NCBI GenBank assembly: GCA_036850595.1
Contig: CM072160.1
Span: 7,209,773-7,273,772, forward strand
Direction: 5' to 3'
Length of the DNA stretch: 64,000 nucleotides
DNA from: Rhyacichthys aspro
Taxonomy: Eukaryota > Chordata > Actinopteri > Gobiiformes > Rhyacichthyidae
The notes under the pieces are model-generated. The model worked only from the letters and a program-made list of their open reading frames with translations. It was not told the DNA's origin and did no database searches. Position 1 is the stretch's first letter; every line of letters begins with the position of its first letter. A program made the position numbers and the translations under genes. This document shows, piece after piece, positions 37,101 to 53,000 of this stretch.

Positions 37101-40100
37101 TATTTAAAATGAGCAGGCTTTATGCAATGACTCATAAAGAAGTGAGACTAGTCTCATTATAGATAATGATATAAAACCTATTTAGATCAGTGTAAGTCAA
37201 AGCAAACTGCATCCCTTGCATGCACTAACAGGCTTATATAATACAGCTGAATTTCTATATTTTTCCACAATATAGATACTTAGAAACAACATGGTGACCC
37301 ACTAAGAACATGCTCACAGTGGGTCCCGACCCACCAGTTGAGAATGCTGTCTGTAGAGGGTCTGGATAGAGGAACTGGGAGTTAGACATGGGGTATATTT
37401 AGAAGCTAACAGCAGATAAGATAGCTGTCAATCCTACTATTCAAGTACTGTCCCAAATGTAGAATAAATAATAAACTCACACTAGATTGGTTTGTTTAAT
37501 GGTTTAGAAATTATTTAATCTCTAAAATATTATCTTATCAGCAATAGACCACTGTTATCTTGTCTGAGAAACATTTAACTCTGAAGTAAATGCAGCATAT
37601 AAGGAGTCCTCAGTTGCAGCAGATTTCTAATCCTACTGTCCTTCCACAAGCTCTAGTACTAACTGAAAATGCCTAATGTGATAACAAGCTCACATGATAC
37701 CCGCCAGGACATACCATCATTAGTCCAATATCATTACGAGAACTCTAATCACTCCAGACCTGTGTCGGACAGATGCATGAGCACCGGCCCAGCGCTGCAC
37801 ATCAAAGGCCTGTGCAGCTAATGCCTCCGCTTGTTAACGCTAATAACATCTGACGTCTTACAGGCAACAGCCGTGTGTTTCAGAGAACAAAGAGGAAGAC
37901 GAGTTTCCACTACAGCAGGTCAACTCATACACACCAACGTTAAGGAGGATGAAGAAGTGGGGTGTATCCAAAGGTTCACCTGGAGATGTCTGGTGCATGG
38001 ATTTCTAGGAAGTTCACCCAGGGCACATCCAAAGGGACCTTGTTTTGTTTCTGTATGAAATGAGAATAATTAATATGAAACTTGGAATTTGGTGAGTTAA
38101 CATGAACTGTCAAGAAGCTCATTTTTGTGATGAGAAATATGGGAGGTTATGATTGGATCTGAAAAAAGCGGTAAAAACAAGAAGCATTTTTCAGGAATTT
38201 TATGTGAGGGAATTGTGCTTTTTCTTGTGTCTTTTCTTTGACCAGAAACATAAACATCTATTTGCAGCAGTTTCAATGCAGGAAGTAAAGGCCATACGTC
38301 AGAAGAAGGGCCTGTACAGCTGTGATATTTTGTTGTATTGGGATATGATGTGGATATTGGGTATGATTAATAGTAGAAATAGTTTTGTCTGGATAAAGGA
38401 CCATTATGTTGCCACTTTCACCTGTGGATACTCGCAGTACTGCAGTGAAAAAGTCCCATTAGCCCTAGAAAGGGTTTTACAAACGTCAATATAAAAAGAG
38501 TCGCTTGCGATACAACTAACGGGGCAATAATAACTTCCAAAATGATCAGATATTGTACTGTTTGTTCTCAATATTCCTATCATAGACTTTTTTCTATACA
38601 ATATAATGTTACCACACTGCTCTGTCATTGGTTAGAATGGATCACATGACAATGAGCAAAACACAAGAACATCATGGGAGCATATGCAGTAATGAAAATG
38701 AACAGCAGCCATGATACATTCATAATAAAGCTCTTATAATACATCAATGGTCATTTCACTATTATTTTCACATAATCACTTTATACACATGAACTCTGAG
38801 CAAAATAATTAAGAGTTTCACTGTTTCTACTGCCAAGAGGCAACAGTGAACCTTGAGATCAGTTGCTGACAATGAAACTCATGCAGAAAATATTCAGCCT
38901 CTAATTTCATCAAGGTGAAAAGGGTGTAAACAATGGCTGAACATGAAAGGGGCCTTGGGAGTTCCCTGACGCGGGACATAGTGGGACGTTGTCGTCTGGA
39001 AGAGGATTCGGCTGCAGCTTCAAAGAGGGAGCAGCAGCAGGAAAGCAGGGTTTTATAGGCCTCATTAAGAAGACTGCTCCTTCCTGTGGATCTTAGGGAG
39101 AGACACATAAAGTGGAGGAACTGGAGTTTGTTGTACACTTCAGTTATCTTTTAGAACAAAAACACAATTGAAAAGTAGATAAGTACCAGACTTCTATTTT
39201 CTTCTATTCTGTGGACTGTTTTTGTGAAAGGGTCAGAGTATATCAAGTCCAATGCCTAAGTAGTTAGTAGCTACTCATTTATTCCTAGAGCCAGTCAGAC
39301 GTGTGTTTTGATTAACTTTTGAGTCAGACTTTGGACACACCTGATGTAGCTCACTCTTCTCCTCCACACCACCCTCTACTGGACGGTGAAACTCAATAAG
39401 GTGCTATTAGGTTTTTGCTGAGGCAGCGAAATGCCTGAAAATAACCACCTTCACTTTGTCCTGGTTGAGACACTCTGAAGCTGACCGCCTCTTCCTTCGC
39501 CCTTCACTGTATAATCATCAGCTTATTTCACAAGGTCATCCTAAAGGAGCCTTCACTTTTTAGATCTTACAGTAAACTAGTGTTGCAGCCACGATAAAAA
39601 ATAGTTTTAGGAAGTGAGACCGAGTGAAGACCACAAGGTGCGTATGGTACATGGGAAGAGAAAATAAAAACTAGAAATGAGCCATTTTTTTTGGTTGTAA
39701 CTGAAGTTTTTAGTCACACTAATGATTCTGGAAATGTGTTTGCTCTCTCATGCTCTCTCATCTAAATGTAATTTCTCCTTGTGAAATATTTTTTCCCCTG
39801 TGAGACAAATAAAGCTATCTGTTTAAGTGTAATCAGTAAAAACTATATGGGTGAACCAAAAGTTTTATCATTACATTGAAAGTGATTATGACATCATGTG
39901 AAACAGACTTTATTCCTCTGAATGGATCTAAACCACATCAGTATTTATATGAAACTTAAATTTAAAATGGACTGGTGTTACAGGCCAATCTGCTCTGAAA
40001 CAGCCCAGGGCCTGACTGAAGGAATCTGACTAATGTTTTCCAGGCGCTGTGCTGTAAGTCTCCGATGTGTCTCACGGCTGTGAGAGAATACAGTGGACAC

Positions 40101-43100
40101 ACGGCAGGAAACACTCGATACAAGACCAGATAAGACCCTTACAGCTGGATCTCAACTCACTGCATTCATACTACTTTTGGTAACGTCTCAGGTCCAATCT
40201 AACGCCTGGCACTGGTGTAGATAAAGTGTGTGTAATCTACAGGCTCACGCTGAGGCAGCATATTTGTGCTGAGTTGGACGGAGGAGGGGCTGCATCTGAC
40301 CACCACTGACTCTCAGCTGAGAACTTAACCCCTTCTTAGCAATAATTCAGCCATTAGAAAGTAAAGTTAGCTTTAGGAGACACTAAGACTAATAATAATC
40401 CATGTAAATCCAGGTGAATCTTTATCAGCCTAAACAGCCTACACACAGGATAAAACAAGGTGCGTAAGCTCACTTTTATAGCACTGAAGATGTAAATGAT
40501 AATGAAATAAATGTATCATAAACAGTGTAAAACCATGGAAACAATACACACATTCATTTATATCAGGCATTGAGCAAACAGCAGAGGTTACTCAACCAAA
40601 GGTCATGGAGGCAATAAGGAAGTGACTTAGTGTAATTCAACTGATAACTGGACAACATCTCTATTAAACATGAATCATAAACTTGTAATCATAAAAATAG
40701 GTTGAAAAAGAACCCTACAAAACTATACACAATGCACCTTTAACAATGGCTTTCAGGGGTAAATCTCCAAGTTTTTATTATATTTCTTGGCTTTTTTGGC
40801 CAATATTTAGATGTCATTTTTGTCTCATTATTTATTCAATGTAGATTTAGTAACTAACCCAGTTGTAGTATCAGTTCCAAATAGCAGCACCACTCACATA
40901 AAAAACCCAGATAATATTGCAGTTTCCCTTGTCCTTGCTGCACACACACAGCACAGTGCCCCTCTCTTTGTTTAGGCTGATCTCACTGACCGCTCTGCTG
41001 CATGTGGCCTTGGCTTCGTGGGAAATCACAAATGGGAACGTTGCTTTCTCCATCGCTCGTGCTCCTCTGCCCTCCCCCTAAATTCTTCTCTCCTCTCTCA
41101 CTTCCTCTCTGACAAACTTTGTTCAAATTTATCCCAGATATATATATAGCAATTTTCCACTCGCACACCTCATATACAAAGCATGGGAACAGCTCGTCGT
41201 GTAGCATCATGCCACATGAATGTGCCACGCTGTGGTGATGTACCGCTGCGATTGAGTTTCCATAGTAGTGTTTGCATTGACTAAACTACACAACTGCATG
41301 TTTTATCTTTACACTGGGCTCACATCCTCCAACACTCAAAGACTTCATTACTGCTGTGTAGAACTGCACTCCTGTCTTAAGTAAAAGCACACACCCTGGT
41401 GGACAGAGTGGAGTTAGAGAAAGAATTAGAGTGGGTTGTTATCACTACTTTTAGCAATGTGATGCATTATTTTAATATTTTAATTCATGTTTAGCAAAAA
41501 CAGCCCTGTCTATACACACCATACATACAATAATCAACAATGGATAGAAAGGAATAATGCTCATTGCTCCACATAAAGCTCTGCTGTAAAATGATGAGAG
41601 GGACATCCGATCACTAAACACAGAACATACAACAAATAAATAAATACACAAAAACAGAAGTGCTTCATGTGAATTGCAGTGCTAATCATTATATTGATAA
41701 AAAATAATAGCTGCAGAAACAAAAACACATACTCCTTTTTTTTTTTTTTGTGAAATTCTGGGGACTTTTAGCCTTTATTAGAAGAGGAATGAAAGAGAGT
41801 GATAGACAGATGGAACAGCTGACCTAAATTAAACTCAGGCCACTCTGTTTATGTGTGCTCTGTTAGATGCATTTAATATTTTTACTGTCTTCTCTCTACA
41901 GTCACCTCAGTCAGCTGTGGCCTTGGGATAACCTATTACCACACTGATTCAACTCAGGGCAGAAGCCATTGAAAACTTACAATGAAACCTTAGCACATGC
42001 AAAAACTTCACGTCTCCTCATTTGGGACGTGGCCTCTGTCTGTGCAGCGAGTTACATCACACCGAGCACTCCCTGATTAACACAGATCGTTTTCAGACTC
42101 CGCTGCAGAGGTTTCATCACAGGACACGTCCCAGATGATGACACTGCTGATGGACTGACTGAACCACTTTTACAGACCTTTAACCAAATCCCAGCATACA
42201 CATAAACCACTGAGGCACATTTGGCGTTAGGGAGACAACTATGAATGACGGAAAATGTCAAAAATACAACAAATTAGTGTTTACCAAATTAATTATGTGG
42301 TTATTTTGGTTGAAACAGTAGAATAGCATAAAAAAATCCTCAGCGAACATTAGCTATAAGGTCCACAAAGACTCCACCCGTCTCCATTATCCACTGAATC
42401 ACTTTACAAGTCATATAAGACCTCAGCCCCAGAGGGATATCTGTGCTATAGTTGGCCTCTGACCAAAACCAATATGTCTGCGTCTTGAGTCTTATGTTAT
42501 GTTTAGGGAACATACCGACACAATGAGACACCGTCCACTGGGCAAAACAAAGAAACAGGAAGATGCATTAATAGAGACAGCAGTTTTCTTTCATGTTGTT
42601 TCCAGTAAAATAAATATTCATTAGGCATGCACTATATTTCATTTCAGTCAAGGCAGCCATAACCCTAAAAGTCATTTATTATGGTCTTTTCCTAACTTAT
42701 GTTGATTTTTAGGTCTTTACAACAGGTTTATAAACACACCTGCCTTTTAGTAAAAAGTATTTTGTTTTGGAGTACGTCATTTGTGACCTCACTTAATCTA
42801 CAAAATCATCATGCAACAACAGTAGGCCTTTTCAGGAGCAGAGGACATGACAATCTAAAGAAAAAGGCTCTACAAGGCTCCAGCTTTGGATTGTGCAGAC
42901 CTTTTAAAAGACTAATAAGGTATCGAAAAACATGATAAATGACCTTTAACCCACTCTAGTGTAAATCATTCCCTGTTTATATCTGTTGTTATTTTCCAGG
43001 GAGATGTGCATTTTTCCACCAAAACAAAGCTAGTCCTGTGAAATCCACACTAATGCAACTCATTTCATTGCTTTGACAATAAATATTCCATGAACTTTTT

Positions 43101-46100
43101 ACCTCTAGAGTGGAGTCAAGAGCTGATACAAAAGCCAGATGATGTCCAAACCTTTAACCCACTGGCCACAAACCAAACTATAAATAAAATCCTCTAAAAG
43201 GCCATAAATCACTGAAACGAGTGATAATATAGACCTTATCCAGACGGTGCACCTTCTGAACTCACCTCAGTCTGACCTGATGTTTAAGATCAACAATAAA
43301 GGCAACGTTAAAGATGGTTTTGTGCTAAAAAAAAATCAATTGAACACAAACCAAACTGCAAGGGGAAACCTTGCAAAAGATGGCAACAAACCAAAGGGAG
43401 TGAAAAAAATGAGGAGAAAAAGTTAATGGCAGAGCGGGACGGTTGATGTCAGAGTGGAGGAATGTGAGCGATGTGGGCGGCAAACAAGAGCCAAGCAGAA
43501 ACGGCAAAACGAAGAAGTACAATGAGACAGAAGTGACATAAAAGAGGATGAGAGGCAGGAAGTGGGTGACAGATGGTGAAAGTGTGACTGTACAGACTCA
43601 AGATATCAACTGAGAGAGGCTTCCCACAGGATGTCAATCAAAAAGTACTTCCTGTTCTTCTCTGCAGCCTGAGACTGGACCTGCACGTGTCTTTGGATGA
43701 AGTGAATCACTGCAGTGTGTTTTCATGCATCAAGGTTGTAACCATAGTATTCCAAAACTGTCCTAGTACAACACAGATACAGCACAGCCTAAAACAGCAC
43801 AAAACTCTGGACTAAACCCTGGTCTAAACCCAGTGTGTGTTCCAGAGCAGGGCAAAGTGAGTGTGAGCTGATGTGACGCTTATGAGACAGAACTAAAACC
43901 CCAAATATTTAAACTGACTGTGGAAAACTATGCTGCTTCCTTTTTTCTCCTCACACACTCCATATATGGACGTGCTCCTGGTCCTGGCCACACCCACTTT
44001 TCCACTGTGGCCATGCTCATGACGAACTGGCATTTCCTACAGAGTCTCTCAAAGACATAATAACACAAGGTGTGACCTGAGATGTACTGTATGTGAATGA
44101 AAACCCAGAACAGCTTCTCTTTGAATTTTGTGTTGATGAATTAGCTTGGACTGCAAAATCATGGGCCTAAATTAACCAGCTTTTTTAAACATGAGGTTAT
44201 TTTAGCCACTGTTAATGTAATACAGACACTATAAAGGTCAACAAAGATCATGAGATGTGGTTTTATTTAGAGAATGACTTGCTGAATAGTAAAATAAATG
44301 CATGCATACATACATACATGCATTAAGGCTTATTATGACTGTAGCTTTGTAGTACCAGTAGATAACTGGAGAGGAACCAATCAAAACATCAAATTCATCA
44401 TAATGCTGTTGCTATGTTAGCCTCACACATGGCATGAAGACATACTCCTCTCAGGTTTGTAGAGTCACCTGAGCAAGTGGAGACTTGTTAAGAAGGAACT
44501 CAAAACATGGGAATTCTTTGCCAGTATCCAACCCCCATCTCCTCCCTTTTCTACCTGTTTTTCTCACTCATTGTTTGTCCAGTTCAGTCCATCCACTCAC
44601 CCTCATACAGCCCAGACATTCAGCTGTATTTTGAATCAGTTACAATGCAGCCATTACAACTTTCTTGCATCTCTTGTTGCTTATTTGGTGTTGTCCTGTT
44701 CAAGAGGCAAAACACATTACATCAGTATTAAGTGGAAGTATTGCATCCATCAACACATACTACGCCCACTTATTAAATAACATTTTACAAGCCTGAGCTG
44801 AGCTGCAACTATTGCAAATAGTGAATTTCCTGTTTACTGTGAGCAGTTCCTTTTTGCTGATTAGATGTTAATAAGTTGACAAAACAAGACAAATAGAGCC
44901 AAGACACAGAGTCCTCTACAGCATGGTCCCCACTGTGTTTACAGTAATTACATGACATCAAATTAAAGGAGATATGAGTAATCGTTTGAGCTGCTGTTCT
45001 TCATTACTGCTGGGGTTAAAGGCGAAATACAAAGCTGACTGCAAAAACTGACAGTAACTTAGCCCAAATGACTGAATGACTTCTCCTTCACGATTGCTCT
45101 TACAACACAGAGGCGTCAGTGCAACAGTGCAGCAGTCCCTCTAGTCCTCACACATGTAGCGACAAGCACCACACATACAGCAGTCATTTCAATTATGAGC
45201 TGTCGGCGCACACAGGGGCAGGGTGGAGTGAGTGGGAAAAAGTTTGGTGAGTGTGATGGCATAGCAATGATAGAAAGAAGCAGAAAAAGAAGAAGTGGAA
45301 AAGCTGTCCCTAGGAGACCCATCGGTTTCACATTTAAACACTGTCGACATGCCACAATAGATCTGCATTAGTTGTGACAAATCAATGGAGATTTATGAGT
45401 GAACTGTCTGAACTGGGAAATAAATCTCTGGAGAAGACCCTCCCCCAAAGACAAGGATAACCTCAAGAGTTCAGTCAAACACACGCTCAAACTCCAGAGT
45501 TTATTGCAACATCCGAGGAATCCAGCGCTTACAGATTTATAACCAAGGGCTGGGCTGTAGGGAGAGAGATATACACAGAGTTACACCATCCTTCTCATGA
45601 CACATGCTAACAAGAGCTTTCCCCTGCTTGACTTAACAAATTACAGTGAAATATACATAAGTTTAACCAAATTCGTAACTGTTACATTCAGAACACCCGC
45701 CTGACAACATCTGACTTCTCATCTGCTAGTCTCTTGACACATCACAAAGTGTCTTAACTTTATGCAGCACTGCAAATGATTTAGGAAATTCTTTATTCAA
45801 AAAAACATAGTTGCGCTCACCCCTACTGGTCACTTTTCCCTACTTTAAAACCATCTGTCTGCTCTGTACTATATAGATTTATTGTCACTGCAATAAAATA
45901 AAATCCAGGAAACCATGTTCAGCAGCTCTTCCTGAAGCAGCAGTTTCTAAAAATAAAGGAAAAGTGAAACCATTTCAAGCCCAGACTCATTACATAGAGA
46001 TGACCATCTGTGTCAAAGTCGCATTTGAATATTATAACATGAATGAAAAAGAACTACAAACGTGACCAGTTTTACCTGAAAACAAAATATGATGCACATA

Positions 46101-47039
46101 TTGACCCAGGTCACATTGCATATCATTTGTTTACTGTCAGCGCGCAGTGACCAGACAGTTACACAGCACTTCAACACTGTCATATGGCTTTTTCTGTCAC
46201 AAGGATCAAAGGCATGGCTTACATCTCCTGGAACATTTAGTGACACATATAGAGTTAGGAGTGGCTCTTAGATTCAAGTAGAGTATAATGAAGCATAGTA
46301 TAACGTAGCCAGTATAGTGTAGCAGTAGCATCGCATTGTATTATATAATCACAACAAAACTGGAGATATATATTACATTTTTAATTGAACATCATGCACT
46401 GGAGCAAATTTAGTTCAATCCCATCAAAAGAACCTCTCTGGAGCCACACCCAGACCCTGTGGATTCCCTCTGAAGGCAGATGTAAAACAACAGTTGTTCC
46501 ACCTCTTGACTTTATATCACCAGGGGATGGCTCACACACGGACCCCCACACGCCATCGGACCAGCACTTATCCCGGGGCAGGGCCGTGAGGTATGTTAGG
46601 CAGTTAGACTTTTCTGGGTTTGTTAAGTCGGTATGTGGCTGGCAGCTGTGATAAGGGCTTGAGGTATAAATAACTGCAAAATTAAAAGAAATACTCAAGA
46701 CGAACATTCTTTACTAAAACAGGAAATGCTGTTACCCACACAATACTATTTTAGTACTGAGTCATAAAACCATATCCTGATCACACCACTATTTATTACA
46801 CTGCTATATAAACTACACTACACTAAGCTTTACTATATACTATGTATAATAGACTAGACTAGACTAAACTAGACAAGAATAAGGTAAAACAAAAGGACCA
46901 GACTATTTAAGGGGAAAAAATCTACTTAAAAATGTACAATAACTACTGCTCTCTATCACAGCTCGGTTATAGGCTCAAATGCAATGCTAACTGCTAAACA
47001 GGCAACACATTAGTTAAATTGAGCCATTTACTTAGTTAT

Positions 47040-47077
<38 letters not shown>

Positions 47078-50000
47078 ACAGTTTATTGCAACAACTCTCT
47101 CTAAACAATATGAGCTGCCAAATTACTACAACATTTTATGGCAATGGAAAATCACAGAGGAGGTCAAATATTAATCTTTTGAGCGTTTAACAAACAGGCC
47201 TTGATCTGGGCGTTGTTTCAAGCGTGGGGGTTAAACACTAGCTCAGGCCTAAAGCAGCGTTGAGCAGGTAAAGACAGAGAATGAATGAGTACCAGTGTGT
47301 GCCAGGCCTAATCTCATTCACTTACTGTTTACATTCCTTCACACTTATTTCTGCTGGTATCACGATAAGCTTTCATATTAGATTTTCTGTTCCAAAGCGT
47401 ACAACACGGATCGAGTTATTTCTACACCATTTCTCCGACTACACCTCCTATTCAACCTCTGTCCTTTCACTCACTCTACGAGGCCACACCTGCTCGTATT
47501 GTACTGACATCATCAAAGCTAAACCAAGGCTATAGTTAAAGGTTAACAGAAGGGACCGAGGTATTCTCTGCTTTTAACTCAAGTCAGTCAGTTTCTTATG
47601 GTCAACACTGTGCAAATATCAAAGGACATACACTTTTTTCTTGTGCCAGCTGCACATGCTCTGTAATTTATATCCACAGTTACTGACTATATCCTGTACA
47701 CGCACTTCAACATAAGCCAATGAGGTTTTAGGTTTCCCCCAGGTTAAAATGTCTACAGAGGTGAAGCTCACTCCCTCCTCATGGCAGACAGAGGAGCAAT
47801 TGTTATGTTTTATTAGAAATCAAATCCTCACTCGCTACTCCAAATCACCCCAATGCTTTTCTTTTTCTTTTTTTTAAAGTCCCAGACTCGCAGTTTTTCC
47901 TGGCGTAACCATGACATATGCACGGTCTGCTGTTTCTACAACACACTGGGATTTGCCTTTGGTGGCTCACCACAGCAAAAACACAGCAAACACAGCAAAC
48001 ACAGCATGGGCGTGTCACAAAGCAGACGGCCGAGTTAGAAAGCAGTGGGAAAATCACAGGTGTTCAAACTGAAGGAGCACCACACAGTCCCAGGAGACAG
48101 CACAGTCAACAGGGTCCACCTTTATACAGGAGAGGGGACAGTGGCAATCAGACCAAAGGCAAAACCACACAACACAAATACAACACAGTGACATAAGACA
48201 TAAGACTTGGCTGAATAAACAGTATACCAATGTAAAAGTACTGATGTTTATTTGTTCTTTGCTTTTATCTTGTGTCTGGGTGCCATTTTTATACTACATT
48301 TACATAAGTGTTAACATACCCAAAAGAGATGGTGTGTCAATAAAATTTATCTATGTAAATGTTCTGTACTGAACAATAAAGTGGACAAGGCTTTAAGTAT
48401 TTAGACTAGATGCTCCTGTCTGCTTCTCCAAATCTAGGTAGAATCTATTCTTTTGTAACTCAGTGGACATTACTCCTTCCAAGGTAAGAGACTAAGGAGA
48501 AAAGTTTTTATTTCTGAGACCACCTACATTCATGAGTGGGCAGCAGCACTGTGTGGGATACAATGAGTCACCCTCGAACATCCAAATAAACACTGTAGAC
48601 CAACCATAAAGGTAGATTGTTTATGTTTTAACTTACTAAAACTAATATTAAAACACTATTGTATAATGTATTATTATAGCCACTGAACAACAGACATAAA
48701 TAACAAGGAAGAATACATATTGCAAGTACTTTTTTTGTAAGAGAGTTATTTTGTCGTGAAGGAGTGGAATAACCCTTGCTGAACTATTTAAATTGTTCTT
48801 GTAAACCGTCTTTATTAAAAACAGCTGAACATTTGCATCTTTTCCATTAAATGTAATTAGAATAATTATGAGGGCTACACCTGAATATTTTATTTAGGTG
48901 TAGGCACCACACATGATGAAGTTATCTTATTGTGGCTGTGTAGGGCAGCTTTGTGATGACCCTACCGTATTGTTTTAACAGGTTTAAATCAATAGGGTGC
49001 ATCTATTGCTAACAGGCTGTTACGTCCACCTGAGTGAATGGGATTAGCAGTTATCTTAGATTAACCTGTTAATCTATAGGTGTGTCAATGCAGGTGGCTT
49101 AAAAACAGACAGTCAGCAGTGCAGAGACAGGTAACGTGAATCAGCAGACCTCAGCATGCCACACGAGCAAGTACAAAAGACTCCTGAAGGTCCCATCATG
49201 TTTAAGTTATGTCTAAAAAAAAGTTCTGATGAAACTTAGTGTCTATGCTCTTTGTGAATCATCTGTGTCACAGGAAGACTTCCCCACTACTGCAGACACA
49301 CTGCATGTACAAAAATGGCAGTGAAGCTGGACTTTGACTCATTTCCAGGGTGGTTTCCAGTCCCGCAGCAGTCACTCAGGGCTGTAACACTGAGGAGCAG
49401 CAGTCACTTAACAACTGTATTCCCAACAGGGCGGGGCCTGGCTGCAGCGCCGAGCCAGCCCTGGGAAAGAAACACATGGAAAAGCTGCCCCTCCTGCCCA
49501 TTGCGACGGGCAGACACATGCACGCTCTCCACCTTCAGCACTCAGGTAACAGATGGGTGCTCTGCTGTCATTATCCCCATTAGCAACAACATTTCTGCTT
49601 ACAATAAACAGACCCTTAAATGTGATAATTCTGCTCCAGTGCCCTGTATAATAGCTCCATGTGCATCGCTCTGTGTCTAAATGAGTGGACATTGTTAAAC
49701 TTCTGACTCAGCTTTTATTTCCCATCCAGCTTTTATCAGTCATCGTCTAACTCTCGAAACAGACCACCCTTTACTCAAACGTTATTACCAGCTACTAAAT
49801 AATTGGATTCCTATAAAGTAATTAGTACTGAACCAGACCAGAGGTTTATCTCACAGACAACTATTACAACTAAAAAGGACATATCTTACATCCTATCCCA
49901 GTAAAAACCTATTGAAAAACTAATCTACCAGACAAAGAAGGAAGTACAAAGGGCTCTTGGCTTTGTCTAGAGTGATATCTAGGCCTTGTGTTATCAGTGC

Positions 50001-53000
50001 AGTTGCCCTGACTGAGCTTATCTTAATGCTTGGGTTCATACTGTAGTCACAAATGCCAGGGTTTAAACTAGGCACAACCAAAGAGAAACTTAAACCCAAG
50101 ACTGAGACTAAAAATAGAATAAATTTGTGCCATTTGACTGGATTAGGCCAAATTTAAGGATGGTATTTTGATAACCACAATAAATAAACCAAACCTCTCT
50201 ACCAAGTAAAGGTTGTATGCTTTAACGAGAACTTAGGCTAAAGTCTAAACTTAAGATAACAGAGGGTGGTAAAATAACAATAAAGCCACATATTAATTAT
50301 TATATTATACAGACAACGCCAAAATAACTCTTTGAAACTAGGGCCACTTTTATGTAGCAAGACATAAAAGTACATCATAAAAGAAGCAATGAGCACGAAA
50401 CAAGCATTTAACTGGCAATGACGGACACATTTCTGAACAGATAAACCCCAAGGAGAGTGGGGGCTGCAAGCTTCAATGTTTACATGTCAAAACACAAAAA
50501 CTAAAAAAAGTTAGTATGTGTTAGAAACTAGTGTCAGATCAGCAAACAGCATATTGTCAATTAATACAAAAAAATCGCACAAAGACAATGATAATAATAG
50601 AACAGAATTATAACTACTGTTGTCCAGAACCCAATAGCAGTACGCAGTATTTGCTTGCACTAGTGACCTCCTCAGATACTGCAATACAAATTGCCACACA
50701 TGACTCTGAATTTCTGAAAAAACAAGTCACTCAAATCGATGTCTGTAAGTACTCATATCTGTACTTGTACTAAATTTATACTTCTCATTCTCATTCCAGA
50801 AAAAGTGGTATTGGGACACCGCTCACAACAGTAACTTTCAATCTTAACATCATCAGGCCCTACACTGCATGGAGCCAGGGGTCAGATTACCCATCAGGCT
50901 GTGTGTCAGTTCATTTTTCTTCTTTTGCTTACAGTGACAATCCTCCAAACAGATGCACGAAGGCTTTGCATCCTCTCCAGCCCTGAACCATATGAGTCCA
51001 GAGGTATCACTTTCAGGAACTGTACCAAGCCTCTGCAGCTGTAGCATTTACCCCATTTGTCTCATTTGCATGTTGAGTAACATCCTTTAACGTGACACGC
51101 TGGATGGACACTAAAGTGGAAGTCAACTTTTCTCATGACAAAGTTCAAGTCTGAGCATTTACAAACAATTGGGAGACTCCTTCCTGTTGGTGACGTGACA
51201 GTAGAGGTCTCACTAACAGATAGACACTCAGGTGTATCCTATGCGCTCCACCCAGAAACAGGGTGGCCATGTTCAGGCTGTCAACTCTATATCCGCAAAA
51301 ACACAGAGGTTCTTTAGGGTCAGTATGATCAGCTCAAATACACAGCATAAACTATTTTCACATTTGTGGCTCACATAAGAAAGCAGAGGCACAGTAAAGA
51401 AGGCCTACCAGGGTACGTACAGGCTAACATTTGGGATAAAAGCTAATTCTAACCCTAAACTACCACTCACCACATCCCTGTCACAGCCGCGAACCAGAAA
51501 TATCACAAAAGCCCAGCCCAAAGAAGGCACTGAGGGGAAATTTGCCTGAAAGCATATGCTCCACATCACCCCAATGGAAACTGCAGCTAAAAGGAGAGCG
51601 CTGCAGAGTTACAGCTCCCAGGACAGTTTTGGAAAAATGTATTGACAGCAAAGTCGAGTGATGAGTGTTTGGGGCCAATTTAGAGGGATGTCAATGTTAC
51701 AGCGGGGTGTAACTAAGAATCAAATCAAGGGCCAGAGATGTTAGGATTAGCAATCTCTAAATAAAAATAAAATGTTGTGTGCTTGTCACAGAGCTTTATG
51801 CTGAATATTTCCACACAGTAACAATAAAGATATTATTATAATTTGCTCCACATATGAGACAGTAACAGGAAAGAAGGGATGAGATTGGGTATGACATATA
51901 TTTGTTCAGTATTTCCCAATAAAGATTACACAACTTTACATTCAATTCTTCAACATTTCTGAATGAATGAATGAATGAATGCGAGTGTGAAAGGCTGTCT
52001 GTCAGTCCACTTAAAGCTTATGGCAGAAGGGACAGGCTTTATTCCCCCAAAGCCATAAAGGTTAGACAGTAGAAAATTAATAAATTTACTAAGCACAAAC
52101 TCATTTACAAGAGGCAAATGTTAACGTAAGATATATTTGCAAAAAAAGCAGGCAAAAGGCAGATTTGAGTTTGACATGTCTGATCTAAGCTGTAAAACTG
52201 TTGAGTCTGTACATGCTTTTAGTGCAATATATTCAAACTGCAGTTATCCCACAGCTGCATGTCCTGCTCCATAACCATCTAAATCATTTCCAACGACATT
52301 CACTTCTCTTTAAAGATGCTTGAATCAGACTTACAGCAGAGTGACCCTCAGCTCAGTGACAGCTGTGGTCACACGGAGGTCCTGACCTCTGAGAGACCTT
52401 GGAGCAGGTCAGCTGTTGTAAGCAGCTTGACCCTGGAGGCACACCCTGCCTGCACTCGTTCAACTCATGTCTGTCTTCTGTCTTCATATACAGCAGACAT
52501 GTCAGACTCAAGGCCTGGGGTGAAATATAGGCCTTGGCAAATCTTTTTGCCCTGCAAGTATTCTTTAGCAGCCCACTTTTTAATACAGCGCTTTTCAGGG
52601 TCGTATGCAGAAGATTTGAATTACTGTGATCTAAAAACGTTCAAGGGAGTTTCAGAGATAAGACCACTTATGTCTATCTTGCTTTTTGAGTAGCTTTAAA
52701 TAACATATGTTAACCATAACATATTATCTTTGAATTATAAACAGTCCCATCATTCTCCATCACTAAATACAAACTAAATACTAATTATTGAATCAAATCA
52801 GTGTAATGAGGTTCACTGAAAACACATTTCTGCACCACTGCTATAAAATCAACAGACATTTCAAACTGCTTGAGTCTTTCCTTAGTTATTAGCACAAGCC
52901 TAATCTAAACACAGTAGCATGAACTATCCTTCTAGCTTTGTGCTTTCTCAGGTTTTGTCGAGAACAGAGCTGCCAGGTGCTTCCCCTATGTTAATGTCCC

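Noticed and set aside
38153..38494. Plus-strand open frame of 113 codons
   Set aside because: No family resemblance, no splice or promoter context, and typical of AT-rich intron sequence.
46385..46707. Overlapping open frames on both strands (about 90-108 codons)
   Set aside because: Open on both strands at once, as happens in stop-poor GC-rich patches. Neither resembles a known protein.
52498..52545. Words like 'gtcagactcaaggcctgggg' resembling a common fish transposon end
   Set aside because: Match is short and diverged; not enough to call an element.
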